Shown here piece after piece: positions 25,390-35,471 of a DNA stretch of 64,000 nt (position 1 is its first letter; each line of letters begins with the position of its first letter). Where the stretch lies: assembly GCF_007989805.1 (NCBI RefSeq), contig NZ_BJUB01000008.1, forward strand, positions 1-64,000, read 5' to 3'. Made by a program: the position numbers and the translations under genes. The notes under the pieces are model-generated. The model saw nothing but the letters and a program-made list of their open reading frames with translations. It searched no databases and was not told the DNA's origin. This stretch comes from Cellulomonas xylanilytica (GTDB taxonomy: Bacteria; Actinomycetota; Actinomycetes; Actinomycetales; Cellulomonadaceae).

Positions 25390-26099
25390 GCGCGGTCGGA
25401 CGGGTCGTCGCGTCCGTCGGCGTCGCCGCGCTGCTCGCGGTCGGCATGTGCGCGCCGGCGTTTGCGGCTGACGAGCTCCAGCTCTCCCTCGACGGCCTCT
25501 CGTGGTCGACCGTCCTCGCCGACGACATCTTCGGCGACGCCGGCCAGATCGTCCCCGGCGACGTGCTGCGCTCCGACCTCTGGGTCCGCAACGCCTCGGG
25601 CGACCGCGCCCAGGTCGCCCTGGACGTCGCCGACGCGCTCGGCGCGGTCCCCGGGACGCTGGCCGGCGACCTGTCCCTGACCATCGACGGTGCACCCACG
25701 GCGGGGGGAGCCCGGTGGTGGGGACCCGACCTGGCGCCCGGGGCGGCGCTCCGCATCCCCCTCGTGCTGGTCTTCGACCCTGCGTCCACGAACACGAGCC
25801 GGATGAGCACGGCGACGGTCCTCGACGCCGTCGTCCTCACCCAGACGGCGGTCGGTCCGCAGCCCTCGCCGAGCGCGACCCCGAGTGCGACCCCGAGTGC
25901 GACCCCGAGCGCGAGCCCGAGCGCGAGCCCGAGCCCGGAGCCGGGCGGGGCGCCCGCGACCGGGGCGCGGCCGTGGCGCGGCGGTCTCGCGCGGACGGGC
26001 TCGGAGGTCGGCGGGGCGCTGGCGCTCGCCCTCTCCGCGGTCGCAGGCGGGTTCCTCCTGCTGGCCGCCCGCCGGCGCGTGCGGCGGTCCGAGGACTGA
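25386..26099 (+). CDS. LAXTG-anchored secreted protein of the SipW cluster
   Basis: 237-residue protein with a conventional signal peptide (AALLAVGMCAPAFA, cleaved before ADELQ), a beta-rich domain of about 125 residues (for example PGDVLRSDLWVRNASGDRAQ), a Pro/Ser/Ala/Thr stalk of short repeats, and a C-terminal sorting signal: LARTG, a hydrophobic helix, then RRRVRRSED. The LAXTG form suits class E-type sortases. No sortase gene lies in the window. The GTG at 25386 overlaps the signal peptidase stop. Function unknown; it may anchor the exported proteins to the wall. Confidence 0.82.
   Translation: MSAVGRVVASVGVAALLAVGMCAPAFAADELQLSLDGLSWSTVLADDIFGDAGQIVPGDVLRSDLWVRNASGDRAQVALDVADALGAVPGTLAGDLSLTIDGAPTAGGARWWGPDLAPGAALRIPLVLVFDPASTNTSRMSTATVLDAVVLTQTAVGPQPSPSATPSATPSATPSASPSASPSPEPGGAPATGARPWRGGLARTGSEVGGALALALSAVAGGFLLLAARRRVRRSED
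25870..25938 (+). repeat. 12-base tandem repeats encoding the Ser/Pro/Ala/Thr stalk
   Basis: Units close to GAGTGCGACCCC and GAGCGCGAGCCC repeat in tandem and encode PSATPSATPSATPSASPSAS-like sequence in the LAXTG protein. Such repeats can vary in number between strains and lengthen or shorten the wall-spanning stalk. Confidence 0.75.
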
Positions 26100-26264
26100 C
26101 GTCCCGGCGTGCTCCTACGTACCGCCGCGTGGACGACTGTCCGACTGCGCGTCCGGGGTGAACAATGGGCGGCGACCGCCCTTCGCGGGCGGAACCGGCT
26201 CGCGGTCGACCGGGTGATCACGCCACGTCCCGCACCTGCTGCGGCGAGGTTAGGAGTGCCTTCG

Positions 26265-26293
26265 CAGACAGCCCATGTGGCGCTCGTTACACT
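26265..26293 (+). promoter_or_regulatory. predicted promoter of the reductase-nuo operon
   Basis: CAGACA (26265-26270), a 17-base gap and TACACT (26288-26293) give a reasonable -35/-10 pair. Transcription would begin near 26300, placing the Rex-like palindrome just downstream of the start. Confidence 0.5.
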
Positions 26294-26307
26294 CGCCGGG
26301 AGCAGTA

Positions 26308-26323
26308 CGTGAACAACGTCACA
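26308..26323. promoter_or_regulatory. candidate Rex operator (ROP) upstream of nuo
   Basis: The 16-mer CGTGAACAACGTCACA matches the Streptomyces Rex consensus TGTGAACGCGTTCACA at both half-sites (GTGAAC on the left, TCACA on the right, with one change in the right arm). It lies downstream of the predicted -10 and ends just before the first possible start codon of the operon, so Rex binding would block transcription. Rex is known to control nuo in Streptomyces, and rex itself is at 1820. Confidence 0.7.
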
Positions 26324-26336
26324 AGTGGGGTCAGTG

Positions 26337-27602
26337 GTGGTGGGAGCTACGCACGATGACGCAGACGTCATCGTCGTGGGCGCAGGCCCAGCGGGGTCTG
26401 CCGCCGCCTTTCACTGTGCCTCCGCGGGCCTGGACGTGCTGCTCCTCGAGAAGTCCGAGTTCCCCCGGGACAAGGTCTGCGGGGACGGTCTGACCCCCCG
26501 CGCCGTCGCCGAGCTGGTGCGGATGGGGCTGCCCGTCCGCGAGCAGGACGGCTGGATCCGCAACGTGGGCCTGCGGGTCATCGGGGGCGGTCACCGGCTC
26601 GAGCTCCCGTGGCCGGAGCTCTCCAGCTACCCGTCGTACGGGCTCGCGAAGTCGCGGATGTCCCTGGACCACACGCTCGCGGAGCACGCACGGGCGGCCG
26701 GCGCCAAGCTGCAGGAGCGCACCACCGTCACGGGACCGGTGCACGACGAGCGCTCGGGCCGGGTGGTCGGCGTGCAGGCCAAGGTCGAGGGCGAGACCGT
26801 CACGTACCGCGCACCGGTGGTCATCGCGGCCGACGGGGTCTCGGCGCGGCTCGCCACGGGGATGGGGCTGGAGAAGCGGATGGACCGCCCCATGGGGGTC
26901 GCGGTCCGCACCTACTTCCAGACCCCGCGGCACGACGACCCGTGGATGGAGAGCCACCTCGAGCTCCGCGACGACGACGGCAACCTCATGCCGGGGTACG
27001 GCTGGATCTTCTCCCTGGGCGACGGGACCGCGAACGTCGGGCTCGGCTCGGTGGCCTCGACGGCGGCGCCGACGAAGGTCGACTACAAGAAGCTGTTCGC
27101 CACCTGGATGCGCCACGTCCCGGACGAGTGGGAGTTCACGCCGGACAACCAGGTCGGGCCCGTCAAGGGTGCCGCGCTGCCGATGGGCTTCAACCGCGGA
27201 CCGCTCTACGGCAACGGCCTGCTGCTCGCGGGCGACTCCGCGGGGATGATCAGCCCGTTCAACGGCGAGGGGATCGCCTACGGCCTGCAGGCAGGACGCG
27301 TCGCCGCCGACGCGATCTCGCAGGGGCTCGCGCGCGGCACCGCCGCCGGACGCGAGCGGGCCTTCGCCACGTACGAGCGCCGCATGAAGGACGACCTGGG
27401 CGGCTACTACACGCTCGGCCGGGTCTTCGTCCGGCTGATCGAGCACCCGGAGGTCATGCGGGTGTGCACCCGCTACGGGCTGCCACGGCCGCTCGTCATG
27501 AAGTTCGTGCTCAAGCTCCTGTCCGACTGCTACGAGCCGAGGGGCGGCGACCTGGTGGACAGGGTCATCGCCGGCCTGGCCCGGATCGCCCCCGCAGCAT
27601 GA
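26337..27602 (+). CDS. geranylgeranyl reductase family FAD oxidoreductase (MenJ-like)
   Basis: FAD-dependent oxidoreductase of about 421 residues. VIVVGAGPAGSAAAFHCA is the dinucleotide-binding motif; KVCGDGLTPRAV, GYGWIFSLGDGTANVGLG and LLAGDSAGMISPFNGEGIAYG are the family signatures. Relatives saturate isoprenoid double bonds; the mycobacterial member MenJ reduces one unit of the menaquinone tail. Its position as first gene of the nuo transcript supports a menaquinone-modifying role. The start is uncertain: in-frame GTGs at 26325, 26334, 26337 and 26340 are all possible; the ATG at 26356 is in another frame. nuoA follows 32 bases later. Confidence 0.88.
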   Translation: MVGATHDDADVIVVGAGPAGSAAAFHCASAGLDVLLLEKSEFPRDKVCGDGLTPRAVAELVRMGLPVREQDGWIRNVGLRVIGGGHRLELPWPELSSYPSYGLAKSRMSLDHTLAEHARAAGAKLQERTTVTGPVHDERSGRVVGVQAKVEGETVTYRAPVVIAADGVSARLATGMGLEKRMDRPMGVAVRTYFQTPRHDDPWMESHLELRDDDGNLMPGYGWIFSLGDGTANVGLGSVASTAAPTKVDYKKLFATWMRHVPDEWEFTPDNQVGPVKGAALPMGFNRGPLYGNGLLLAGDSAGMISPFNGEGIAYGLQAGRVAADAISQGLARGTAAGRERAFATYERRMKDDLGGYYTLGRVFVRLIEHPEVMRVCTRYGLPRPLVMKFVLKLLSDCYEPRGGDLVDRVIAGLARIAPAA

Positions 27603-27634
27603 CCCCCGACCACAACGAAGTGGAGTGACGCGCG

Positions 27635-27997
27635 ATGGACAACCCGTACGTCCCGCTGCTCTTCCTCATGGGCATCGCCGCCGTCCTCGCCCTCGGCGGC
27701 GTCGGCTCGAGCGTGATCCTGGGACCCAAGCGGTACAACCGCGCCAAGCTCGAGGCGTACGAGTGCGGCATCGAGCCCACCCCGCACGCCATAGGCGGCG
27801 GCCGGTTCCCGATCAAGTACTACCTGGTCGCGATGACCTTCATCATCTTCGACATCGAGGTGGTGTTCCTCTACCCGTGGGCCGTGAGCTTCGCGGACCT
27901 GGCCCTCTTCGGCCTCGTCGCGATGATGGCGTTCCTCGTGCTGATCACCGTCCCGTTCGTCTACGAGTGGAAGCGCGGCGGGTTCGAGTGGGACTGA
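27635..27997 (+). CDS. nuoA: NADH-quinone oxidoreductase subunit A
   Basis: Membrane subunit of complex I, 120 residues, three helices. The conserved loop with the mobile Cys is YECGIEPT, followed by RFPIKYYLVAMTFIIFDIEVVFLYPWAV, the family signature. ATG at 27635 with AGTGGAG upstream. First of the fourteen nuo genes; nuoB follows after 36 bases. Confidence 0.97.
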   Translation: MDNPYVPLLFLMGIAAVLALGGVGSSVILGPKRYNRAKLEAYECGIEPTPHAIGGGRFPIKYYLVAMTFIIFDIEVVFLYPWAVSFADLALFGLVAMMAFLVLITVPFVYEWKRGGFEWD

Positions 27998-28033
27998 CGA
28001 GCACCAGCCTGGCGTGGACGAAGGAGAGCTGAG

Positions 28034-28585
28034 ATGGGCATCGAAGAGGCACCGTCCGGGTTCCTGCTGACGACGGTCGAGGACCTCGTCGGGTACTTCC
28101 GCAAGGCGTCGCTGTGGCCGGTCACGTTCGGTCTGGCCTGCTGCGCGATCGAGATGATGGCGGCCGGCGCTAGCCGGTTCGACATCTCGCGGTTCGGCAT
28201 GGAGGTCTTCCGCGCGTCGCCGCGCCAGGCGGACCTGATGATCGTCGCCGGCCGGGTGAGCCAGAAGATGGCCCCCGTGGTGCGGCAGGTCTACGACCAG
28301 ATGTCCGAGCCCAAGTGGGTGCTGTCGATGGGCGTCTGCGCCAGCTCCGGCGGCATGTTCAACAACTACGCGATCGTGCAGGGCGTCGACCACATCGTCC
28401 CGGTCGACATCTACCTGCCTGGCTGCCCGCCGCGTCCGGAGATGCTGATCAACGCGATCCTGGCGCTGCACGAGCAGATCGAGAACGAGCCGCTGGGCGC
28501 CAACCGCAAGGCCGCGGCTGCCGCTGCCGAGGCCGCCGCGCTGGCCGCGACGCCGACGTCGCAGATGACGGGGCTGCTGAAGTGA
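28034..28585 (+). CDS. nuoB: NADH-quinone oxidoreductase subunit B
   Basis: Peripheral arm subunit of 183 residues carrying cluster N2, the last iron-sulfur centre before quinone. Ligands are visible in [13 protein letters not shown] (tandem Cys), [11 protein letters not shown] and [10 protein letters not shown]. The C-terminal 25 residues are an Ala-rich extension beyond the usual core. ATG at 28034 follows AAGGAGAG. The TGA overlaps the GTG of nuoC. Confidence 0.97.
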   Translation: MGIEEAPSGFLLTTVEDLVGYFRKASLWPVTFGLACCAIEMMAAGASRFDISRFGMEVFRASPRQADLMIVAGRVSQKMAPVVRQVYDQMSEPKWVLSMGVCASSGGMFNNYAIVQGVDHIVPVDIYLPGCPPRPEMLINAILALHEQIENEPLGANRKAAAAAAEAAALAATPTSQMTGLLK

Positions 28586-29370
28586 CCGACGAGAAGACGG
28601 ACGCCGCCGAGGCGGTCAAGCCGGGTGACGCGACGACGGCCGCGCAGCCCACCAGCGAGGCGGCGCTCGAGGCGGGCTCGCAGAACGTGCCCGCCGAGGG
28701 CCGGGCGCAGATCGAGGTCGTCGACGTGCGCCGCGGCATGTTCGGCGCCAGCGGCACCGGCGACACCTCCGGCTACGGCGGCCTCGTCACGGCGATCGCG
28801 CTGCCGGGTCCCAGCGAGCGGCCGTACGGCGGCTGGTTCGACGAGGTCGTCGACATCCTGGTCGACGTGCTGGACGAGTCCGGCACCACCTACGCGGCGG
28901 CGGTCGAGTCCGTGGTCGTGGACCGCGAGGAGCTCACGCTGCACGTCGCGCGCGAGCACCTGGTCGAGGTGGCGCAGGTGCTGCGCGACGACCAGGACCT
29001 GCGGTTCGAGCTCAGCCTCGGGGTGTCGGGCGTGCACTACCCGCACGACGCCGGCCGTGAGCTGCACGCCGTGTACCACCTGGTCTCGGTGACCCACTCG
29101 CGCCGGCTGCGGCTCGAGGTCGCGGTCCCGGACTCGGACCCCCACCTGCCGTCGACCGTCTCGGTGTACCCGGCCAACGACTGGCACGAGCGGGAGACGT
29201 ACGACTTCTTCGGGATGATCTTCGACGGTCACCCCGCCCTGGCACGCATCGAGATGCCCGACGACTGGCCGGGCCACCCGCAGCGCAAGGACTACCCCCT
29301 CGGCGGTATCCCGGTCGAGTACAAGGGCGCCACCATCCCGCCCCCGGACCAGCGGAGGTCGTACCGATGA
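28582..29370 (+). CDS. nuoC: NADH-quinone oxidoreductase subunit C
   Basis: Peripheral arm subunit of about 262 residues, the 30-kDa homologue. The core is marked by [41 protein letters not shown] and [18 protein letters not shown]. The first 45 residues are a Glu/Ala/Thr-rich extension typical of actinobacteria. GTG at 28582 overlaps the nuoB stop; the stop overlaps nuoD (ATGA). Confidence 0.96.
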   Translation: MTDEKTDAAEAVKPGDATTAAQPTSEAALEAGSQNVPAEGRAQIEVVDVRRGMFGASGTGDTSGYGGLVTAIALPGPSERPYGGWFDEVVDILVDVLDESGTTYAAAVESVVVDREELTLHVAREHLVEVAQVLRDDQDLRFELSLGVSGVHYPHDAGRELHAVYHLVSVTHSRRLRLEVAVPDSDPHLPSTVSVYPANDWHERETYDFFGMIFDGHPALARIEMPDDWPGHPQRKDYPLGGIPVEYKGATIPPPDQRRSYR

Positions 29371-30716
29371 CCACCCAGACCCCTCACAGCACGGCCCACG
29401 TCGTCGACGCCGACGCCGAGGGCGTCCCGTCGTTCGAGGCGTCCGGCGGCGACTGGTCGGACATCGCCGAGGAGGCCGCCCGCCTCGGCGAGGAGCGCAT
29501 CGTCGTCAACATGGGCCCGCAGCACCCGTCGACCCACGGGGTGCTCCGGCTCATGCTCGAGATCGACGGCGAGACGGTGACCGAGGCCCGCGCGGGCATC
29601 GGCTACCTGCACACCGGCATCGAGAAGAACATGGAGTTCCGCACCTGGACCCAGGGCGTGACCTTCTGCACGCGCATGGACTACGTGGCGCCCCTGTTCC
29701 AGGAGGCCGCGTACTGCCTCGCGGTCGAGAAGCTGCTCGGCATCACCGACGACGTCCCCGAGCGGGCGACGGTCATCCGGGTGCTGATGATGGAGCTCAA
29801 CCGGATCACCTCGCACCTGGTCTGCCTGGCCACGGGCGGGAACGAGCTGGGCGCGACGACGATCATGACCGTGGGCTTCACGGCCCGCGAGGAGATCCTC
29901 AAGATCTTCGAGCTGATCTCCGGCCTGCGCATGAACCACGCGTACATCCGTCCGGGCGGCGTCGCCCAGGACATCCCGCCCGGCGCGATCGACACGATCC
30001 GTGAGGCGCTGGTGCTGGTCCGGGGCTACTTCAAGCAGCTCGAGGACCTCATGATGGCCAACCCGATCCTGCACCTGCGCCTCAAGGACGTCGGCTACCT
30101 GGGGCTGTCGGGGTGCATGGCGCTCGGCGTCACCGGACCGGTGCTCCGCTCGGCGGGCCTGCCCTACGACGTCCGCAAGGCCAACCCGTACTGCGGCTAC
30201 GAGACGTACGACTTCGAGGTGCCGACCGCCGAGACGGCCGACTCCTGGGGACGCCTCGTGCTGCGCGTCGAGGAGTGCTACCAGTCGATGAGGATCGTCG
30301 AGCAGACCCTGGACCGCCTCCAGAAGATGGGCCCCGGCCCGGTCATGGTCGCGGACAAGAAGGTCGCCTGGCCTGCGCAGATGGCCATCGGCTCGGACGG
30401 CATGGGCAACTCCCTCGACCACATCCGCGAGATCATGGGCACCTCGATGGAGGCCCTGATCCACCACTTCAAGCTGGTCACCGAGGGCTTCCGCGTCCCG
30501 GCCGGCCAGGTGTTCCAGACCGTCGAGCACCCGCGCGGCGAGCTGGGCGTGCACCTGGTCTCCGACGGGGGGACGCGGCCGTACCGGGCGCACTTCCGGG
30601 ACCCGTCGTTCAACAACCTGCAGGCCACGTCGATCATGTGCGAGGGCGGGCAGGTGGCCGACGTCGTCGTCGCCGTCGCGTCCCTCGACCCGGTGCTGGG
30701 AGGGGTGGACCGATGA
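29367..30716 (+). CDS. nuoD: NADH-quinone oxidoreductase subunit D
   Basis: 449-residue, 49-kDa-type subunit that helps form the quinone site. Signatures include [21 protein letters not shown] near residue 50, [12 protein letters not shown], the quinone-pocket region [10 protein letters not shown], and the C-terminal [13 protein letters not shown] at 29367 overlaps the nuoC stop, and the stop overlaps nuoE. Confidence 0.97.
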   Translation: MTTQTPHSTAHVVDADAEGVPSFEASGGDWSDIAEEAARLGEERIVVNMGPQHPSTHGVLRLMLEIDGETVTEARAGIGYLHTGIEKNMEFRTWTQGVTFCTRMDYVAPLFQEAAYCLAVEKLLGITDDVPERATVIRVLMMELNRITSHLVCLATGGNELGATTIMTVGFTAREEILKIFELISGLRMNHAYIRPGGVAQDIPPGAIDTIREALVLVRGYFKQLEDLMMANPILHLRLKDVGYLGLSGCMALGVTGPVLRSAGLPYDVRKANPYCGYETYDFEVPTAETADSWGRLVLRVEECYQSMRIVEQTLDRLQKMGPGPVMVADKKVAWPAQMAIGSDGMGNSLDHIREIMGTSMEALIHHFKLVTEGFRVPAGQVFQTVEHPRGELGVHLVSDGGTRPYRAHFRDPSFNNLQATSIMCEGGQVADVVVAVASLDPVLGGVDR

Positions 30717-31564
30717 GCATCGAGACGGGCCGGGGCCCCGGCCAGCGGCACAGCACGTCGTACGACGCCGAGACGCACGCACGGCTGACCGCGGACTCCG
30801 ACGTGATCGTCGCCCGCTACCCGCAGGCGCGCTCGGCCCTGCTGCCGATGCTGCACCTCGTGCAGTCCGAGGACGGCTACGTCAGCCCGCGAGGGATCGC
30901 GTTCTGCGCGGCCCACCTGGGGCTGTCCACGGCCGAGGTCTCCGCGGTCGCGACGTTCTACACGCAGTACAAGAGGCACCCGAACGGCACGTACACGGTC
31001 GGCGTCTGCACCAACACGCTCTGCGCGATCATGGGCGGCGACGCCATCTGGGAGGACCTGTCCGACCACCTCGGCGTCGGCCACGACGAGACGACCGACG
31101 ACGGCGCGATCACGCTCGAGCGGATCGAGTGCAACGCGGCCTGCGACTACGCGCCGGTCGTGATGGTCAACTGGGAGTTCTTCGACAACCAGACGCCCGA
31201 CAGCGCTCGGCAGCTGGCCGACGACCTGGCCGCCGGCAGGCCCGTCGTCCCGACGCGCGGCGCGAGCAGCGTCTGCACCTTCACCGAGATGTCCCGCGTG
31301 CTGGCCGGCTTCGGCGACGGGCGGGCCGACGAGGGCGTCGGCGCCGGTGTGCCGACGCTGCGCGGTGTCGAGCTGGCGCGCGCCGAGGGCTGGACCGCAC
31401 CGGAGTTCCCGCAGGGCACGACGTCGGCCGCTCCCGCCGCAGCCACCGAGCCCAGGGTCGGCGACGAGCAGTCCAGCGCCGAGCGCCCGGCCACGACGCC
31501 GGCCGACGTCTCACCGGCCGCGGAGCAGCAGAAGCAGTCCACCGACGACGCGAAGGAGTCGTGA
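30713..31564 (+). CDS. nuoE: NADH-quinone oxidoreductase subunit E
   Basis: 283-residue, 24-kDa-type subunit with [2Fe-2S] cluster N1a. Cluster ligands lie in [14 protein letters not shown] and [16 protein letters not shown]. The core ends near residue 190; the remaining 90 or so residues, rich in Ala, Glu, Pro, Thr and Ser, form a low-complexity tail longer than in E. coli. ATG at 30713 overlaps the nuoD stop. Confidence 0.96.
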   Translation: MSIETGRGPGQRHSTSYDAETHARLTADSDVIVARYPQARSALLPMLHLVQSEDGYVSPRGIAFCAAHLGLSTAEVSAVATFYTQYKRHPNGTYTVGVCTNTLCAIMGGDAIWEDLSDHLGVGHDETTDDGAITLERIECNAACDYAPVVMVNWEFFDNQTPDSARQLADDLAAGRPVVPTRGASSVCTFTEMSRVLAGFGDGRADEGVGAGVPTLRGVELARAEGWTAPEFPQGTTSAAPAAATEPRVGDEQSSAERPATTPADVSPAAEQQKQSTDDAKES

Positions 31565-32895
31565 TGGCGACGACCCTCACCCCGGTCCTCACGGACACCT
31601 GGGACGCCGACCGCTCGTGGTCGCTCGCGACGTACGAGGACGCCGGTGGCTACCGCGGCCTGCGTCGCGCGCTCGGCATGCAGGCCGGCGACGTCGTCAC
31701 GATGGTCAAGGACTCGGGCCTGCGCGGCCGCGGGGGAGCGGGCTTCCCGACGGGGATGAAGTGGGGCTTCCTGCCCGCACCCGACGGCGGACCGCGCTAC
31801 CTCGTCGTCAACGCGGACGAGTCCGAGCCGGGGACCTGCAAGGACACCCCGCTGATGATGGCCAGCCCGCAGCTGCTCATCGAGGGCATGATCATCACGA
31901 GCTACGCGATCGGCTGCCACCACGCCTTCCTGTACGTGCGCGGCGAGATCCTGCACGTGTACCGCCGCCTCCTGCACGCCATCGAGGAGGCGCGCGCCGC
32001 CGGCTACCTGGGCACCGACATCCTCGGCTCGGGCTTCGACCTGGAGATCACGCTGCACTCGGGTGCGGGCGCGTACATCTGCGGCGAGGAGACGGCACTG
32101 CTCGACTCGCTCGAGGGGCTGCGCGGCCAGCCGCGGCTCAAGCCCCCGTTCCCCGCGGTCGCCGGGCTGTACGCGCGGCCGACCGTGGTGAACAACGTCG
32201 AGTCGATCGCGTCGGTGCCGAGCATCGTGCAGGGCGGCTCGGACTGGTTCAAGTCCATGGGCACGGAGCGCTCGTCGGGCTACGGGCTGTTCTCGCTGTC
32301 CGGTCACGTCACGCGGCCGGGCCAGTACGAGGCGCCCCTGGGCATCACGCTGCGCGAGCTGCTGGAGATGGCCGGTGGCATCCGTGAGGGTCACCAGCTG
32401 AAGTTCTGGACGCCCGGGGGGTCGTCGACGCCGATCTTCACGGCCGAGCACCTCGACGTCCCGCTCGACTACGAGTCGGTCGGTGCGGCGGGCTCGATGC
32501 TGGGGACGCGGGCGCTGCAGATCTTCGACGAGACCACGTCGGTGGTGCGCGCGGTGACGCGGTGGACCGAGTTCTACAAGCACGAGTCCTGCGGCAAGTG
32601 CACGCCGTGCCGCGAGGGCACCTACTGGCTGACGCAGGTGCTGCAGCGGATCGAGGCGGGGCAGGGCACGCTCGCCGACATCGACCTGCTGCTGGACCTG
32701 TGCGACAACATCCTCGGCAAGGCGTTCTGCGCGCTCGGCGACGGCGCCACCAGCCCGATCACGTCGGCCGTGCAGTACTTCCGCGACGAGTTCGTCGCCG
32801 GGACGCACACGCCGGCGGACGTCCTGTTCCCCCCGGAGCACAGCAGCTTGTTCTCCTACACGCCGAAGCACACTCTCGTTGGGGTGCACGCATGA
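31564..32895 (+). CDS. nuoF: NADH-quinone oxidoreductase subunit F
   Basis: 443-residue, 51-kDa-type subunit that oxidises NADH with FMN and carries cluster N3. NADH/FMN motifs are [16 protein letters not shown] and [12 protein letters not shown], with [19 protein letters not shown] in the middle; N3 ligands are [12 protein letters not shown] and [10 protein letters not shown]. The ATG at 31564 is six bases after GAAGGAG; a GTG at 31561 is the alternative. It overlaps nuoE, and its stop overlaps nuoG. Confidence 0.97.
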   Translation: MATTLTPVLTDTWDADRSWSLATYEDAGGYRGLRRALGMQAGDVVTMVKDSGLRGRGGAGFPTGMKWGFLPAPDGGPRYLVVNADESEPGTCKDTPLMMASPQLLIEGMIITSYAIGCHHAFLYVRGEILHVYRRLLHAIEEARAAGYLGTDILGSGFDLEITLHSGAGAYICGEETALLDSLEGLRGQPRLKPPFPAVAGLYARPTVVNNVESIASVPSIVQGGSDWFKSMGTERSSGYGLFSLSGHVTRPGQYEAPLGITLRELLEMAGGIREGHQLKFWTPGGSSTPIFTAEHLDVPLDYESVGAAGSMLGTRALQIFDETTSVVRAVTRWTEFYKHESCGKCTPCREGTYWLTQVLQRIEAGQGTLADIDLLLDLCDNILGKAFCALGDGATSPITSAVQYFRDEFVAGTHTPADVLFPPEHSSLFSYTPKHTLVGVHA

Positions 32896-35471
32896 CGATC
32901 CTGTCCTCCGGGCCGACGACGTCCCTGGTCCCCGCCGCACCGGTCGCCCCGGTGGAGCCGGCGGGCGAGACGGTCAGCTTCACCGTCGACGGCATCGAGA
33001 CCGAGGTGCCCAAGGGCACCCTGGTCATCCGCGCCGCCGAGCAGCTGGGCATCCAGATCCCGCGGTTCTGCGACCACCCCCTGCTCGCCCCGGCCGGCGC
33101 CTGCCGCCAGTGCCTGGTCGAGGTCTGGGCGCCCGGCCGTGACGGCAAGCTGGCCAAGATGCCGAAGCCGCAGGCCAGCTGCACCCTCGAGGCCACCCCG
33201 GGCATGCAGGTCAAGACGCAGCACACGTCGCCCGAGGCCGACAAGGCCCAGCACGGCGTCATGGAGCTGCTGCTGATCAACCACCCGCTCGACTGCCCGG
33301 TGTGCGACAAGGGCGGCGAGTGCCCCCTGCAGAACCAGGCGATGAGCAACGGCCGCGCGAGCACCCGGTTCGTCGACGTGAAGCGCACGTTCCCCAAGCC
33401 GATCGCCATCTCGACGCAGATCCTGCTGGACCGGGAGCGCTGCATCCTGTGCCAGCGCTGCACCCGGTTCTCGGAGGAGATCGCGGGCGACGTGTTCATC
33501 GACCTGCAGAAGCGCGGCGCCAACCAGCAGATCGGCACGTTCGACACCTCGGTGCTCGGCTTCGTCGGGGACGCCCCGCTGGGCGCGTCGGCCGAGGACA
33601 CGTCCGGCCGGCCGTTCGCGTCGTACTTCTCCGGCAACACCGTCCAGATCTGCCCGGTGGGCGCGCTGACCAGCGCGGCGTACCGGTTCCGGTCGCGGCC
33701 GTTCGACCTGGTCTCCACGCCGGGCGTCGCCGAGCACGACGCGCAGGGGTCGGCCATCCGCATCGACCACCGCCGCGGCGTCGTGCTGCGCCGGCTGGCG
33801 GGGGAGGACCCGACGGTCAACCAGGAGTGGATCACCGACAAGGACCGCTTCGCGTTCACGTGGCAGTCCGCGCCGGACCGGATCACGACGCCGCTGGTCC
33901 GCAACGCGGCCGGTGAGCTCGAGCCGGCCAGCTGGGTCGAGGCGCTCGACGTCGCGGCCGCGGGCCTGCAGGCCGCGCAGCAGCCGGACGACCCGCGGGA
34001 CACCGCGGTCGGCGTCGCCGTCCTGCCCGGGGGTCGCCTCACGCTCGAGGACGCCTACGCCTACGGCAAGTTCGCCCGGGTCGCGCTCGGCACCAACGAC
34101 GTCGACGGCCGGGCCCGTCCGCACTCGGCGGAGGAGGAGGCCTTCCTCGGTCACCACGTCGCCGGCCGGACGCTCGACGTCACGTTCGCGGACCTCGACC
34201 GGGCACCCGCGGTGCTCCTCGTCGGCCTTGAGGCCGAGGAGGAGGCGGGCATCGCGTTCCTGCGCCTGCGCGACGCGGTCGTGCACCGCAAGGTCCGGGT
34301 CCTGTCGGTCGCCGCGCTGGCGAGCCGCGGGCTCGAGCGGCTGTCGGGCACGCTGCTGCCCGCGGCGCCCGGGACCGAGGCGGAGGTCCTCGACGGCATC
34401 GGCACCGACCCCTCGCTCGCTGCGACGGCCGAGCTGCTCGGCTCCGCCGGTGCGCTCGTGCTCGTCGGCGAGCGTCTGGCGGGCGTGCCCGGCGGCTTCT
34501 CGGCCGCCGTGCGGCTCGCGCAGCGCACCGGCGCCCGGCTCGCCTGGGTCCCGCGCCGCGTGGGTGAGCGCTCGGCCGTCGAGGCGGGTCTGCTCCCGTC
34601 GCTGCTGCCGGGCGGTCGGCCGGTGGCGGACTCCGCCGCCCGCGTCGACCTGGCAGCGGCCTGGGGGATCGACCACGTCCCCTCGGAGACGGGCCGCTCG
34701 ACCTCCGAGATCCTCGCCGCCGCGCACGCCGGCCTGCTCGGCGGCCTCGTCGTCGGCGGCCTCGAGCTCGCGGACCTGCCCGACCCGGCGCTCGCCCGGG
34801 AGGCGCTCGACCGGGTCCCGTTCCTGGTCTCGCTCGAGGTCCGGCAGTCCGAGGTCACGGACCGGGCGGACGTCGTCCTGCCCGTCGCCCCGCCCACGGA
34901 GAAGTCGGGCACCTTCGTCACCTGGGAGGGTCGCCCGCGGCCCTTCCCGCAGGCCCTGTCCTCCCACGCGATGGCCGACCACCGGGTGCTCGACCGGCTC
35001 GCGGACGCGCTCGGGGTCGAGCTGGGCCTGCAGACCCTGGAGGCCGTGCACGCCGAGCTCGACCAGCTGGGCGGCTGGGACGGTGCCCGGGTCGGCGCAC
35101 CGGACGTCCCGGCCTCCGAGCCGCCGGTGGTGGCTCCGGGGTCGGCCGTGCTGGCCACCTGGCACCTGCTGCTCGACGGCGGCCGCCTGCAGTCCGGCGA
35201 GCAGTTCCTCGCCGGGACGGCCAAGCGGCCCGTCGCCCGCATCTCCGCCGGCACCGCCGCGGCGGTCGGGGTGCAGGACGGCGCCGGCCTGAGCGTCTCC
35301 ACCGACGCGGGGACACTGACGCTGCCGGCCGTCGTCACCGAGATGCCGGACCACGTGGTCTGGTTGCCGACGAACGCCGCGGGCGCCGGTGTCCGTGATG
35401 CCCTGCACGTCGACGCGGGCGCCGTCGTGCGCCTCGCTCCCGGTCCGCGCACTGTGGAGGCCCGCTCATGA
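32892..35471 (+). CDS. nuoG: NADH-quinone oxidoreductase subunit G
   Basis: 859-residue, 75-kDa-type subunit holding several iron-sulfur clusters. The N-terminal [2Fe-2S] domain has [21 protein letters not shown]; the His/Cys cluster site is [19 protein letters not shown]; another tetranuclear site is [11 protein letters not shown] with [13 protein letters not shown] molybdopterin-oxidoreductase-like domain follows without an obvious cofactor role, and a C-terminal MopB-CT-like barrel ends the protein. Overlaps nuoF and nuoH by four bases each. Confidence 0.97.
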   Translation: MTILSSGPTTSLVPAAPVAPVEPAGETVSFTVDGIETEVPKGTLVIRAAEQLGIQIPRFCDHPLLAPAGACRQCLVEVWAPGRDGKLAKMPKPQASCTLEATPGMQVKTQHTSPEADKAQHGVMELLLINHPLDCPVCDKGGECPLQNQAMSNGRASTRFVDVKRTFPKPIAISTQILLDRERCILCQRCTRFSEEIAGDVFIDLQKRGANQQIGTFDTSVLGFVGDAPLGASAEDTSGRPFASYFSGNTVQICPVGALTSAAYRFRSRPFDLVSTPGVAEHDAQGSAIRIDHRRGVVLRRLAGEDPTVNQEWITDKDRFAFTWQSAPDRITTPLVRNAAGELEPASWVEALDVAAAGLQAAQQPDDPRDTAVGVAVLPGGRLTLEDAYAYGKFARVALGTNDVDGRARPHSAEEEAFLGHHVAGRTLDVTFADLDRAPAVLLVGLEAEEEAGIAFLRLRDAVVHRKVRVLSVAALASRGLERLSGTLLPAAPGTEAEVLDGIGTDPSLAATAELLGSAGALVLVGERLAGVPGGFSAAVRLAQRTGARLAWVPRRVGERSAVEAGLLPSLLPGGRPVADSAARVDLAAAWGIDHVPSETGRSTSEILAAAHAGLLGGLVVGGLELADLPDPALAREALDRVPFLVSLEVRQSEVTDRADVVLPVAPPTEKSGTFVTWEGRPRPFPQALSSHAMADHRVLDRLADALGVELGLQTLEAVHAELDQLGGWDGARVGAPDVPASEPPVVAPGSAVLATWHLLLDGGRLQSGEQFLAGTAKRPVARISAGTAAAVGVQDGAGLSVSTDAGTLTLPAVVTEMPDHVVWLPTNAAGAGVRDALHVDAGAVVRLAPGPRTVEARS

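Noticed and set aside
25870..25938. CRISPR-like repeat
   Set aside because: The units are short, contiguous, in frame and encode a Ser/Pro/Ala/Thr stalk; there are no spacers.
26356..26493. ATG at 26356 as the start of the reductase gene
   Set aside because: It is in another frame and opens a short Ser/Pro/Arg-rich shadow; the conserved FAD motif is in the GTG frame.
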